NCBI GenBank assembly: GCA_030431255.1 | Contig: JAUIJL010000001.1 | Location: 620,001 to 684,000 of the forward strand | Direction: 5' to 3' | Source: Thermoanaerobaculia bacterium | GTDB lineage: Bacteria > Acidobacteriota > Thermoanaerobaculia > Multivoradales > J023 | DNA length: 64,000 bases | In this document: one piece after another, positions 54,625-62,493 of the stretch | How positions within the stretch are numbered: position 1 is the first letter of the stretch | Layout: the number at the start of each line of letters is the position of its first letter | The notes under the pieces: generated by a model | The model's input: only the letters and a program-made list of their open reading frames with translations | Database searches by the model: none | Told to the model about the DNA's origin: nothing | Made by a program: the position numbers and the translations under genes

Positions 54625-56445
54625 TTGGCCGAAAAGAAAGCAAAGCCCAATTTCAAGAGCGCATGGCAAGAAGCGCGCTCGCTGGTCTGGCAGCGACGGT
54701 GGCGATTATTGGTGGGACTGGGGCTGATCGCCGTCACCCGCCTTGCCGGATTGGTGGTGCCCGCCAGCTCCAAATTCTTGATCGACGAGGTGATCGGTAA
54801 GCAGCGCTCGGAGCTTTTGCTGCCCCTTGCGATCGCCGCGGGCGTGGCGGCTGTCGTCCAAGCCACGGCCAATTTCTCGTTGGCCCAGTTGTTGTCCGTG
54901 GCGGCACAGCGGGCGATCGCCGATATGCGAAAGAGCGTGCAACAGCACGTGCTGCGCCTGCCGGTGGACTATTTCGATTCCACCAAGAGCGGCGTGCTGA
55001 TCTCACGCATTATGACCGACGCCGAAGGCATTCGGAATCTCGTCGGCACCGGGCTGGTGCAATTGGTCGGCGGCTTGATCACAGCCGGCATTTCATTGAC
55101 GGTGCTCTTCTACCTCAATTGGAAGATGACCACCCTGACCTTGGCCCTGCTCTTGGTCTTCGGCGGCATGATGGCGATGGCGTTCAGGAAGCTGCGCCCC
55201 ATCTTTCGCGAGCGGGGTGAGCTCAACGCCCAAGTCACCGGCCGGCTCGGCGAGAGTCTGGGCGGCGTTCGGGTGGTCAAGGCGTATACCGCGGAGAGGC
55301 GCGAGGATCTGACCTTCGCCAAGGGAGCCCACTCCCTTTTCCGCAACGTCGCCAAGACGATTACGGCCAGCTCGGCGGTTTCCGCCGGTGCTTCGTTGCT
55401 CTTCGGTTTCATCGGTGTGGTGATGATGTGGATGGGTGGCAACGCGATCCTCAGCGGCACCATGACCCTCGGCGATTTGGTGAGCTACATCTTCTTCACC
55501 GGTATGGTCGCCATGCCCATGGTTCAGATCTCCAATATCGGTACCCAGATCACCGAAGCCTTCGCCGGTCTGGACCGGATCCACGAGCTCCGGCAAATGG
55601 CGACCGAGAGTGATCGCGACGAGCAGCTGGAGCCTTTGGGGGAGATCCGAGGGGACATCGTTTTCGACGATGTGACCTTCGAATACAACGAGGGCCAGCC
55701 CGTGCTCAAGGGCATCTCTTTCACCGCCAAGGCGGGCACGACCACGGCCTTGGTGGGCTCATCGGGCTCGGGTAAGAGCACGACCATCGGCCTGGTGATG
55801 GCCTTCCACCAACCCAAGGAAGGCCGGATCTTGATCGACGGCAAGGATCTGGCGGAAACTCGGCTCCATGACTACCGGAGCTGCCTCGGCATCGTCCTAC
55901 AGGACAACTTCCTTTTCGACGGCACGGTGGCGGAGAACATCGCCTACGGCAATCCCTACGCGGAACGGAGCGCAGTGGAAGAAGCCGGCGCGATCGCCCA
56001 TGTTTCCGACTTCGTCGAGGACTTTCCGGACGGCTACGACACGGTGGTCGGTGAGCGCGGGGTCAAGGTGTCCGGGGGGCAACGCCAGCGCATCGCCATT
56101 GCCCGGGCAATTCTCGCCAACCCGAGGATTTTGATCCTGGACGAGGCCACATCATCCCTCGACAGTGAAAGCGAGGCGAAGATTCAAGACGGTCTCAGTC
56201 GGCTCCGACAAGGCCGGACGACTTTCGTGATCGCCCACCGGCTCTCGACGATCCGATCCGCGGATCAGATCCTGGTGATGGAGGAGGGTGAGATCGTCGA
56301 GCGAGGGTCCCATTCGGAGCTGCTGGCACTCGACGGGCGCTACAAAGAGCTGCACGACCGCCAATACGAGTGGGAGAAGAATCGCTTCATCAATCCCGGC
56401 GAAGAGCTGACGGAGTCGGATTCCGACGAGGCAGCCGCAGGCTGA
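54625..56445 (+). CDS. MsbA-like ABC exporter (half transporter)
   Basis: A 606-residue half transporter: six transmembrane helices (first at VGLGLIAVTRLAGLVVPAS) fused to an ATPase with Walker A LVGSSGSGKSTTIG, Q-loop ILQDNFLF, signature VSGGQRQRIAIARA and Walker B ILILDEATSSLD plus the His switch VIAHRLST. It works as a homodimer, most likely moving lipid A-like or other lipids; a drug exporter is possible. TTG 54625 is preferred to GTG 54613 because GGAGG lies 5 bp before it. The short C-terminal acidic tail ELTESDSDEAAAG is unremarkable. Confidence 0.88.
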   Translation: MAEKKAKPNFKSAWQEARSLVWQRRWRLLVGLGLIAVTRLAGLVVPASSKFLIDEVIGKQRSELLLPLAIAAGVAAVVQATANFSLAQLLSVAAQRAIADMRKSVQQHVLRLPVDYFDSTKSGVLISRIMTDAEGIRNLVGTGLVQLVGGLITAGISLTVLFYLNWKMTTLTLALLLVFGGMMAMAFRKLRPIFRERGELNAQVTGRLGESLGGVRVVKAYTAERREDLTFAKGAHSLFRNVAKTITASSAVSAGASLLFGFIGVVMMWMGGNAILSGTMTLGDLVSYIFFTGMVAMPMVQISNIGTQITEAFAGLDRIHELRQMATESDRDEQLEPLGEIRGDIVFDDVTFEYNEGQPVLKGISFTAKAGTTTALVGSSGSGKSTTIGLVMAFHQPKEGRILIDGKDLAETRLHDYRSCLGIVLQDNFLFDGTVAENIAYGNPYAERSAVEEAGAIAHVSDFVEDFPDGYDTVVGERGVKVSGGQRQRIAIARAILANPRILILDEATSSLDSESEAKIQDGLSRLRQGRTTFVIAHRLSTIRSADQILVMEEGEIVERGSHSELLALDGRYKELHDRQYEWEKNRFINPGEELTESDSDEAAAG

Positions 56446-56463
56446 CCCCGTCCGTTCGATCAT

Positions 56464-56841
56464 CTAATCCGGGAATTGCGAGGGTGAGAGCCCGAGGTCG
56501 ACGATGGAGCAACCGTCGATGACCGGAATACCCAGCGATTGGGCTTCCGTCAACACGGCAGTGTCCGCTGCTCCCGGGTTGAGCCAGACCTCTTCGGCGC
56601 CCGCCGCCTGAATCTCGGGAAGCATCGAACGAGTCACCGCCGGTGGAAGGTAAATGCTGATCCGATGGGGCTTCTCGGGTAGGTCCGACAAGGTGGGGAA
56701 GACTTCGAGCCCTTCGACCTCCTGGGCCGTGGGGTGGATCGGATAGACCGTCCAGCCCGCACGGACATGGGCACGAAGGCTTTTGTTGCCGAATTTGCTA
56801 CGGTTGGGGGAAGCGCCCAAGATGGCGGCGGTTTTGGTCAT
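56464..56841 (-). CDS. CoA-binding (YccU-like) protein
   Basis: A 125-residue single Rossmann domain of the CoA-binding family: AAILGASPNRSKFGNKSLRAH, then YPIHPTAQEVEGLEVFPTLSDLP, HRISIYLPPAVT and EEVWLNPGAAD. Members bind CoA or acyl-CoA through the first glycine-rich loop; physiological role unclear. ATG 56841. It follows selB on the minus strand by 46 bp and may be co-transcribed. Confidence 0.9.
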   Translation of the reverse strand: MTKTAAILGASPNRSKFGNKSLRAHVRAGWTVYPIHPTAQEVEGLEVFPTLSDLPEKPHRISIYLPPAVTRSMLPEIQAAGAEEVWLNPGAADTAVLTEAQSLGIPVIDGCSIVDLGLSPSQFPD

Positions 56842-56887
56842 CTCTTATCCTCTGGGTCAGATCTTTTAGGGCAGTGTCGGAAGCCAC

Positions 56888-58801
56888 TCAAGTGAGCCGA
56901 ACGATCTGACGCTCGTTTTCGATCCGTCGAGTGGCACCGATCGAGTCCAGATGCTCGAGCAGCGGAATCGCCCATTTGCGCGAAAGCTCGAATTTGTCCT
57001 TGAATTCAGGCACCGTGAAGCGTTGCCAATCGCTCTCCACCAACTCTTGACGCAGTCGATCTACGGCCTTGGCCGACACGATCAGGCCCGAAGAAAGGCG
57101 AATCAGCTTCTTCTTTTGCACCAGGAAGCGTTGAACACCTTCGAGAATCTGAGGCTTTGCGTTGAGGCGAGTCGCCAGCTCTTTCGGCGACGGCGGAGTC
57201 AGCCCCTCGCCTTCGATCAGCTCCAGGAGATCCCGGGTCAGCTGATTCTCCTCTCCGGTCAGCGCCGCAGCGGCTTGGCGGCCCGGTTGATTGACCAAAT
57301 CCCCCATGACCACCAGAATTTTCTGATCGGTCAGGAAGCGCAGATAAACCTGTGCCAAGTCTTGGGCTCGCTCCGGTAGGAGCTGACCCAAGAATTCCGC
57401 CTTGGGCATGCCCGGAGAGAGGCGATTCTCCCGAAAATAGGTCCGCAGGATCCGCTTTCCCTTCTCTCGGACCCGCTGAAAGGCCTCGGGATCCACATAT
57501 CGCGGGGCCCGACCCGCCGCGACTTTGACCAAGTGGCCTTCGGAGGCCGAGCGATCCAGCTCCTTGGCCACGAAGTCCGCTTTGGAGCCGAGCCGTGAGG
57601 CCAGCTCCGCCGCCGCCCGACCCCTCTCACCGGCTTCCGCAACCCACAGGACCAAAGGCGGCTCGCTTTGGGAGATCGCTCCCACAGCCTCTTCCAGCTC
57701 CTTGCCCCTTCGACGGTGCCACTGAGGATCCAGCACGGCACCGCCGCCGAGGGTGGCTTGGGGTGAAGGTCGACGGACGATGAATCGATCCCCCCGCGCG
57801 GCCACGATCGGTGCTTCCAGTCGGATTTCGGCAACTCCCTCTGATCCGGGCTCGATGGGCCCATCCAGCGGTCGCATTCGACCCAACGTCTCTGTGGCGT
57901 AGAGGTGGAATCGGATCGGCATCCAAGCTTTGAGGGGCGCGGGAGCGTTCTCTAGAAGGCTGAAGCGGACCAGCAGGCGATGGGAGGCGGCGAATAGATC
58001 GGGTGTCGCCAGCTCCTCGCCCCGTTGCAGCTCAGCGAGATCGACACTCGCCAGCTGAAGCGCGGTACGTTCCCCCGCCTCCGCCCGAGCACGATCCTCG
58101 CCGTGTACTTGCACGCTGCGGACCCGTGCTTGAATGCCCCGGGGCAGGACGGAGACGGTTTGACCGGCCTCAACTTGCCCGGACACCAAGGTCCCGGTGA
58201 CGATGGCTCCAAGCCCTTTGAGCTGGAAGGCACGGTCAATGGGCAGGCGGAACGGCGCACCGGGCTCCGTGGCCACGGCGATCTCCCGCGCCTTCGCCAG
58301 GATCGCGGCGCGAAGATCCTCAATGCCGTCGCCGGTGAGGCTGGACACGGCGAGGGTCGGGCTACCGGCGAACGGAGTCGGCTCGAGCAGCTCTTCTATT
58401 TCGAGGGTGGCGAGCTCCAAGGTCTCGCTGTCGACCAAATCTTTCTTGGTGAGAACCACCAGGGCGTTGGGGATTTGCAGCAGGGAGCAGATCTCCAAAT
58501 GCTCGATGGTCTGGGGTTTGACACCTTCGTCTGCGGCGATCACCAACAACACCAAGCGGATGCCGCCCAAACCGGCTAGGGCGTTGTGGAGGAATTTTTC
58601 ATGTCCCGGCACGTCGACGAAACCCACCTGCAGGTCGTTGTTTTGCAGGTGGGTGAAGCCCAAGTCGATGGTGATGCCGCGGTCCTTTTCTTCCGCCCAG
58701 CGGTCGCAGTCGACGCCGGTCAAGGCTTCTAGGAGCCGGGTCTTGCCGTGGTCGATATGTCCCGCGGTGCCGACCACGACACGGTGTTTGACGGCGGTCA
58801 C
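56888..58801 (-). CDS. selB: Selenocysteine-specific elongation factor SelB
   Basis: A 637-residue translation GTPase that brings Sec-tRNA(Sec) to UGA codons marked by a SECIS hairpin. The G domain has GTAGHIDHGKTRLLEALTG, EEKDRGITIDLGF (SelB-type G2), DVPGHEKF, LTKKDLVD. Domains II-III include RAFQLKGLGAIVTGTLVSG, and the C-terminal four winged-helix region ends with a SECIS-binding WHD (TVPEFKDKFELSRKWAIPLLEHLDSIG in outline). The start is GTG 58801. No selA, selC or selD was found in the window, so the rest of the pathway and the selenoproteins lie elsewhere. Confidence 0.95.
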   Translation of the reverse strand: MTAVKHRVVVGTAGHIDHGKTRLLEALTGVDCDRWAEEKDRGITIDLGFTHLQNNDLQVGFVDVPGHEKFLHNALAGLGGIRLVLLVIAADEGVKPQTIEHLEICSLLQIPNALVVLTKKDLVDSETLELATLEIEELLEPTPFAGSPTLAVSSLTGDGIEDLRAAILAKAREIAVATEPGAPFRLPIDRAFQLKGLGAIVTGTLVSGQVEAGQTVSVLPRGIQARVRSVQVHGEDRARAEAGERTALQLASVDLAELQRGEELATPDLFAASHRLLVRFSLLENAPAPLKAWMPIRFHLYATETLGRMRPLDGPIEPGSEGVAEIRLEAPIVAARGDRFIVRRPSPQATLGGGAVLDPQWHRRRGKELEEAVGAISQSEPPLVLWVAEAGERGRAAAELASRLGSKADFVAKELDRSASEGHLVKVAAGRAPRYVDPEAFQRVREKGKRILRTYFRENRLSPGMPKAEFLGQLLPERAQDLAQVYLRFLTDQKILVVMGDLVNQPGRQAAAALTGEENQLTRDLLELIEGEGLTPPSPKELATRLNAKPQILEGVQRFLVQKKKLIRLSSGLIVSAKAVDRLRQELVESDWQRFTVPEFKDKFELSRKWAIPLLEHLDSIGATRRIENERQIVRLT

Positions 58802-58809
58802 GGGGGAGA

Positions 58810-59256
58810 TCAGCCGAGCAGCTCGCGGGCGACCTTATTGATCGTTCCCCCGTCGGCGGTGGCGCCGAATTTCTGCATCATCGCTTTCATCACCGGTCCG
58901 ATGCCCTTGGGTCCTTCCAACCCCTCGGCTTGGATCAGCTCGGCAATGGCGGCGCGCAGCACGGCTTCGTCGACCTGTGCGGGCAGATAATCCTGGAGCG
59001 TCTCGATCTCGCGCTCTTCCTTATCCGCCAGCTCGTCACGGCCGGCTTCCCGGTATTGGCTCGCCGAATCTTTGCGCTGCTTGACCAAGCGCCGGACCAC
59101 GGCCAAGAAGCCTTTCTCGTCGAGCTCGGCGCCGGTCTCGATTTGCTCGTTCTTGATGGCAGTCAACAACATCCTCAAAGTGCCTAGGCGTTCTTTATCT
59201 TTGGCCTTCATGGCCTCTTTGAGGTGATTTTGTACGGTCTGTTGTGGTGTGCTCAT
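58810..59256 (-). CDS. yqeY: GatB/YqeY family protein
   Basis: A 148-residue YqeY protein, related to the tail of GatB and able to contact tRNA. It shows LKEAMKAKDKERLGTLRMLLTAIKNEQIE, VVRRLVKQRKDSASQYREAGR, LQDYLPAQVDEAVL, GIGPVMKAMMQKF and GTINKVARELL. ATG 59256 is the family start; the open frame up to 59589 is a shadow of the regulator gene. It sits 8 bp before selB and 11 bp after the NtrC-like gene, so the three form a run. Confidence 0.9.
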   Translation of the reverse strand: MSTPQQTVQNHLKEAMKAKDKERLGTLRMLLTAIKNEQIETGAELDEKGFLAVVRRLVKQRKDSASQYREAGRDELADKEEREIETLQDYLPAQVDEAVLRAAIAELIQAEGLEGPKGIGPVMKAMMQKFGATADGGTINKVARELLG

Positions 59257-59267
59257 GATGGCTGGGA

Positions 59268-60644
59268 TTATACGCCTTGACCGCGCTGAACCTCGATCCC
59301 ATAGGCTTTGATTTTTCGATAAAGGTGGCTTCGTTCGAGCTCGAGGCTCTGAGCGGTCTTGGAGACATTGCCGCTCAGGTGGTCCAGGCGACGCTCGATC
59401 AGCTCTTTTTCGAACGCGGCGCGGGCTTCTCGCAAGCTGAGATGGGACTGTTCTAAAAGGCTGCGCAGGGGATCGACGGCGCTTTCTCCCATTTGGGCAG
59501 GTAGGTCCCTCACCGTGATCTCGTCCCCAGGCACCATGATCATCAGCCGTTCCACTAAATTCTTCAGCTCGCGAACATTCCCGGGCCATGGGTAGGCGAT
59601 CAAGCGTTCTTTGACTTCTGAGGACAGATGCTTGGGCCTCCGACCCTGACGTCGAGCGAAAAGCGTGGAGAAATGCTCCGCCAGCTTAGGAATGTCCTCC
59701 CGCCGATCTCGCAGGGGCGGGATTTGGATCGGCAACACCGCGAGGCGAAAGTAGAGATCTTCCCGGAAGTGACCCTCGCGGATCTCAGCCTCCAAGTCCT
59801 TGTTGGTGGCGGCAATGACCCGCACGTCCACCTGGATGGGGGCGCCTCCTCCGACCCGTTCAAAACGCTGCTCTTGCAGGGCCCGCAGCACCTTGGCTTG
59901 GGTCTTGATCGACATATCCGCGATTTCATCGAGAAAGAGGGTGCCGCCGTCGGCCTGCTCGAATCGGCCCGCGCGGTCCGCGGATGCACCGGTGAACGAG
60001 CCCTTCATGTGTCCGAAGAGCTCGCTTTCGATCAGCTCTTCCGGAATGGCGGCGCAGTTGACCTCCACGAAGGGGCCATCCGAACGGGAGGAGAGGCGGT
60101 GGGCATAGTGGGCGGCGAGCTCCTTGCCTGTGCCGTTTTCGCCGAGCAGCAAAATGCGACCGTCGGAGTTCGCGGCCCGTGCCAGCTCCGATCTCAGCCG
60201 GCGCATGGAAGGGCTTTCACCCACCAACTCTGTCGTGCTGTCGAGTCGATCGGAGAGCTGCTCCAGCTTGCGGCTCAGGCGCACCCGATCCAGTGCATGC
60301 TTGGCCGTCAGGGCGACCCGTTCGAGGGAAAGCGGTTTTTCTAAGAAGTCGTAGGCGCCGAGGCGAGTGGCACGGACTGCGAGGTCGATATTGCCTCGGC
60401 CGGAGATGACGATGACCGGAAGGCCGGGATCCTCGTTGAGGATATCTTCCAAGAGCTCGAGGCCGTCGGCGTCGGGCAGGACCAGGTCGAGGAAGACCAG
60501 GTCGTAGGACTGGCGGCGAAGCTCGATCAGAGCTTCCGCGCCGCTGGCGACTCCGTGGTGACGATGACCATCGTCCGCGAGAATCGATCCGAGGGAGTCG
60601 CGGGTACCGTCGGAATCGTCGACGATCAGGATCCGTTCACTCAT
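59268..60644 (-). CDS. NtrC-family sigma-54-dependent response regulator
   Basis: A 458-residue activator of sigma-54 promoters. The receiver domain has the acidic pair IVDDSDG and the phospho-acceptor Asp in LVFLDLVLPDADG. The AAA+ domain has Walker A LLGENGTGKELAA, the sigma-54-contact loop GSFTGA, Walker B GGTLFLDEIADM and the arginine finger region RDRREDIPKLAE. A Fis-type HTH ends the protein (NVSKTAQSLELERSHLYRKIKAYGI). No histidine kinase is adjacent, so its partner is elsewhere. ATG 60644 lacks a Shine-Dalgarno. Confidence 0.95.
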   Translation of the reverse strand: MSERILIVDDSDGTRDSLGSILADDGHRHHGVASGAEALIELRRQSYDLVFLDLVLPDADGLELLEDILNEDPGLPVIVISGRGNIDLAVRATRLGAYDFLEKPLSLERVALTAKHALDRVRLSRKLEQLSDRLDSTTELVGESPSMRRLRSELARAANSDGRILLLGENGTGKELAAHYAHRLSSRSDGPFVEVNCAAIPEELIESELFGHMKGSFTGASADRAGRFEQADGGTLFLDEIADMSIKTQAKVLRALQEQRFERVGGGAPIQVDVRVIAATNKDLEAEIREGHFREDLYFRLAVLPIQIPPLRDRREDIPKLAEHFSTLFARRQGRRPKHLSSEVKERLIAYPWPGNVRELKNLVERLMIMVPGDEITVRDLPAQMGESAVDPLRSLLEQSHLSLREARAAFEKELIERRLDHLSGNVSKTAQSLELERSHLYRKIKAYGIEVQRGQGV

Positions 60645-60682
60645 GGACCGAGTGTAACGGATCCTGATTCAGGAGGAGCCAA

Positions 60683-60802
60683 CTAGCCGCCAGAGGACGG
60701 CTCCTGATCTCCCTCGGATTTCCCTTCGTCTTTTCGGTCTCCCGGCTGAGGGATGCCATCTTTCTCAGAAGTGTTGTACAAGGCCTCCAATGTCTCGATC
60801 AT
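60683..60802 (-). CDS. Candidate 39-residue small protein
   Basis: A 40-codon frame beginning MIETLEALYNTSEKDG and ending EPSSGG, with no Cys and a hydrophilic, Gly/Glu/Lys-rich tail. The ATG at 60802 has a perfect GGAGG (60809-60813) with 6-bp spacing, the main reason to believe it. It lies 139 bp downstream of the anti-sigma-like gene and 38 bp upstream of the NtrC-like regulator, on the same strand as both. I do not recognise a family. It could be the last gene of the CHAT-sigma unit or a leader peptide for the regulator. The stretch 60803-60941 holds nothing else clear. Confidence 0.5.
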   Translation of the reverse strand: MIETLEALYNTSEKDGIPQPGDRKDEGKSEGDQEPSSGG

Positions 60803-60941
60803 CACATACCTCCAATGAGGTTAAGAAGAGAAAGTCGAACACCGCCTCAATGGCAATGAACACTGCGTTTCCAGCAGTCATAAGTGACTCGGAGGGGACG
60901 AATATTTCAGCAGGCGTAGCTGTTTTTTCTCGTCTTTATGT

Positions 60942-61826
60942 TTATCTCCAGTCGAATTCGATCGGGTAGCGAGCCACCTCGCGGAATCTATCCTCGGCTC
61001 GGCCATCCAGAATCACGTCGTAGCGGCCGGGGGAGAGAACCGTGGTCGGGATTTTGACCGGCACGAAGAGGCCGCGCTCTTCGCTCTGTGCGGAGCTGAG
61101 ACCTGTGGCTTTCCACAAATCCTCACTCTGAGCCCGCAGCCGGACCCGGAAGTCGACGTAAGTAACCAGGCCTCCGGGGTCCAGCCAGAGCTCCAAGAAT
61201 TCGGTTTCCGGAGCGACATGCAGCTTAGGCTCTTGTCCGCCTTCGGCTCGCACTAAGGGTCTCAGGGAAAAAGTGGATTGGATGGGGGAAAGCGCTCCGT
61301 TCACCTTCTGCGCCTGAAGGCTTTCAAGCTCAGATGCTAGGGAGGTCTTTTCAGCACCCAGGCTTTCAAGTTGATCGTTCATCGCCCCTATGTGCACCCA
61401 AGGTAATACCACCAAGGCCGCAATAAGACTGCACATGGCCATGGCCGCACGGGGTGCCAGAGCAAAATGTTTGAATAGCTCTCCCAGCTCTTCGAAGAAC
61501 GATCGAGGCCGGGTGGCCAAATCCGGCTCTGTGAGGTTTTGGGTGGGGCTCGGCGCGGGAGTCTTGGGTCGGGCTCGATCCGCGATTTGCACCATCAGCT
61601 CCAGGGATCGGCGACCCCGGTCGCTGGCATTCAAACGCCGAAAAAGGCGTTGGCTGTCGACGGTCGAGAGCTCGCCGCGCACGTAGGCCTCGATCAGCTC
61701 GTCGTCGAGAACGCTCAGCTTCTCGAAGACCTCGTCGTCGTCGAACATGAGCTTCTCAACGGCTTGACGATCGGGCTCATCGAGATCGTCGAGAAGAAAT
61801 TTTCTAAGTTGGTCTGTATCGGTCAT
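60942..61826 (-). CDS. Membrane anti-sigma-factor-like protein
   Basis: A 294-residue single-pass protein. The cytoplasmic N-terminus (LRKFLLDDLDEPDRQAVEKL, DDELIEAYVRGELSTVDSQR) has the helical layout of anti-sigma factors found beside ECF sigma genes in Acidobacteriota and Planctomycetes, but lacks the HxxxCxxC zinc motif. A transmembrane helix (residues ~125-148) is followed by a short coiled coil (MNDQLESLGAEKTSLASELESLQAQ in outline) and a beta-rich periplasmic domain ending RYPIEFDW. It should hold the sigma factor at the membrane until a signal arrives. It starts 64 bp after the sigma gene. Confidence 0.75.
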   Translation of the reverse strand: MTDTDQLRKFLLDDLDEPDRQAVEKLMFDDDEVFEKLSVLDDELIEAYVRGELSTVDSQRLFRRLNASDRGRRSLELMVQIADRARPKTPAPSPTQNLTEPDLATRPRSFFEELGELFKHFALAPRAAMAMCSLIAALVVLPWVHIGAMNDQLESLGAEKTSLASELESLQAQKVNGALSPIQSTFSLRPLVRAEGGQEPKLHVAPETEFLELWLDPGGLVTYVDFRVRLRAQSEDLWKATGLSSAQSEERGLFVPVKIPTTVLSPGRYDVILDGRAEDRFREVARYPIEFDWR

Positions 61827-61890
61827 AGCTCGCTCCTGGGGGGACTTGGGGCGTCCTTCACCCTAGGATGTCGTTTTTCGCCTTTCTGTT

Positions 61891-62493
61891 TCACGGAATC
61901 GCTCCAGGAGGGCTGGGGAATTTTTCGCCGTCCAGGCAGCGATCCAATTTTGCGCGGAATTCTTTACGTCTACGGCAAGCTTCAATTCTCAGTGCGTTGA
62001 CAGTTTTGCCCATCTCTTCAGCGAGCTTTCTGCGTTCGTCGATGCGGCTCCGGCCCTCGAATTTGTGAAACCGAAGCAGGAGCTCATAGGCCTCCGGATC
62101 GCTTTTCGCACATAGATCTAAGCAGCGGGCCAGCCGCTCTTTAGCCTCAATGTCTTGATGTTCCTGCTCGCCGTCTCGGTGCCGATCCAAGTCCTTCAGG
62201 TCGAGCTCGGTCTCGGTAGGGCTACGCCAATGCTCCTGCAAGATCCGGCGAGCGAATCCGAGCGTGAAAGATTTCACCGTGGTCGTCAGCTCCACACCGT
62301 CTGCAAAGCGGATTGCGACCCTCCTGAGAGTTTCAAAGGCCAGCTCTTCCGGCATCGCCGCGTTGCGCCATTCGAAAAAGCGCACCAATCGCTCCTGAAG
62401 CTCAAGATAGGCCTGCGCCGCCCGCTGTGGATCTTCGGGATCGAGGGCCGCGAGCAAAGCATCCCAAGCTTCCCTGGGGAGGTCCCGGCTCAT
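61891..62493 (-). CDS. ECF-type sigma-70 factor
   Basis: A 200-residue extracytoplasmic-function-type sigma factor with only regions 2 and 4. Region 2 is AYLELQERLVRFFEWRNAAMPEELAFETLRRVA in outline, with FTLGFARRILQEHWR. Region 4 is RKLAEEMGKTVNALRIEACRRRKEF, the HTH for the -35 element. ATG 62493 overlaps the CHAT gene stop (ATGA) and has AAGGTGAG upstream; ATG 62499 is a less likely start. The C-terminal Cys/Pro tail is short. Paired with the downstream anti-sigma-like gene. Confidence 0.85.
   Translation of the reverse strand: MSRDLPREAWDALLAALDPEDPQRAAQAYLELQERLVRFFEWRNAAMPEELAFETLRRVAIRFADGVELTTTVKSFTLGFARRILQEHWRSPTETELDLKDLDRHRDGEQEHQDIEAKERLARCLDLCAKSDPEAYELLLRFHKFEGRSRIDERRKLAEEMGKTVNALRIEACRRRKEFRAKLDRCLDGEKFPSPPGAIP

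Noticed and set aside
54360-54872. 170-codon minus-strand frame with PTES tetrapeptides
   Set aside because: It runs across the divergent promoter region and into the ABC exporter gene; the repeats come from the 12-bp DNA array, not a supported protein.
60720-60880. A second short minus-strand frame (about 37 codons from an ATG near 60873)
   Set aside because: It has no Shine-Dalgarno and overlaps the better-supported 39-residue frame in another phase.
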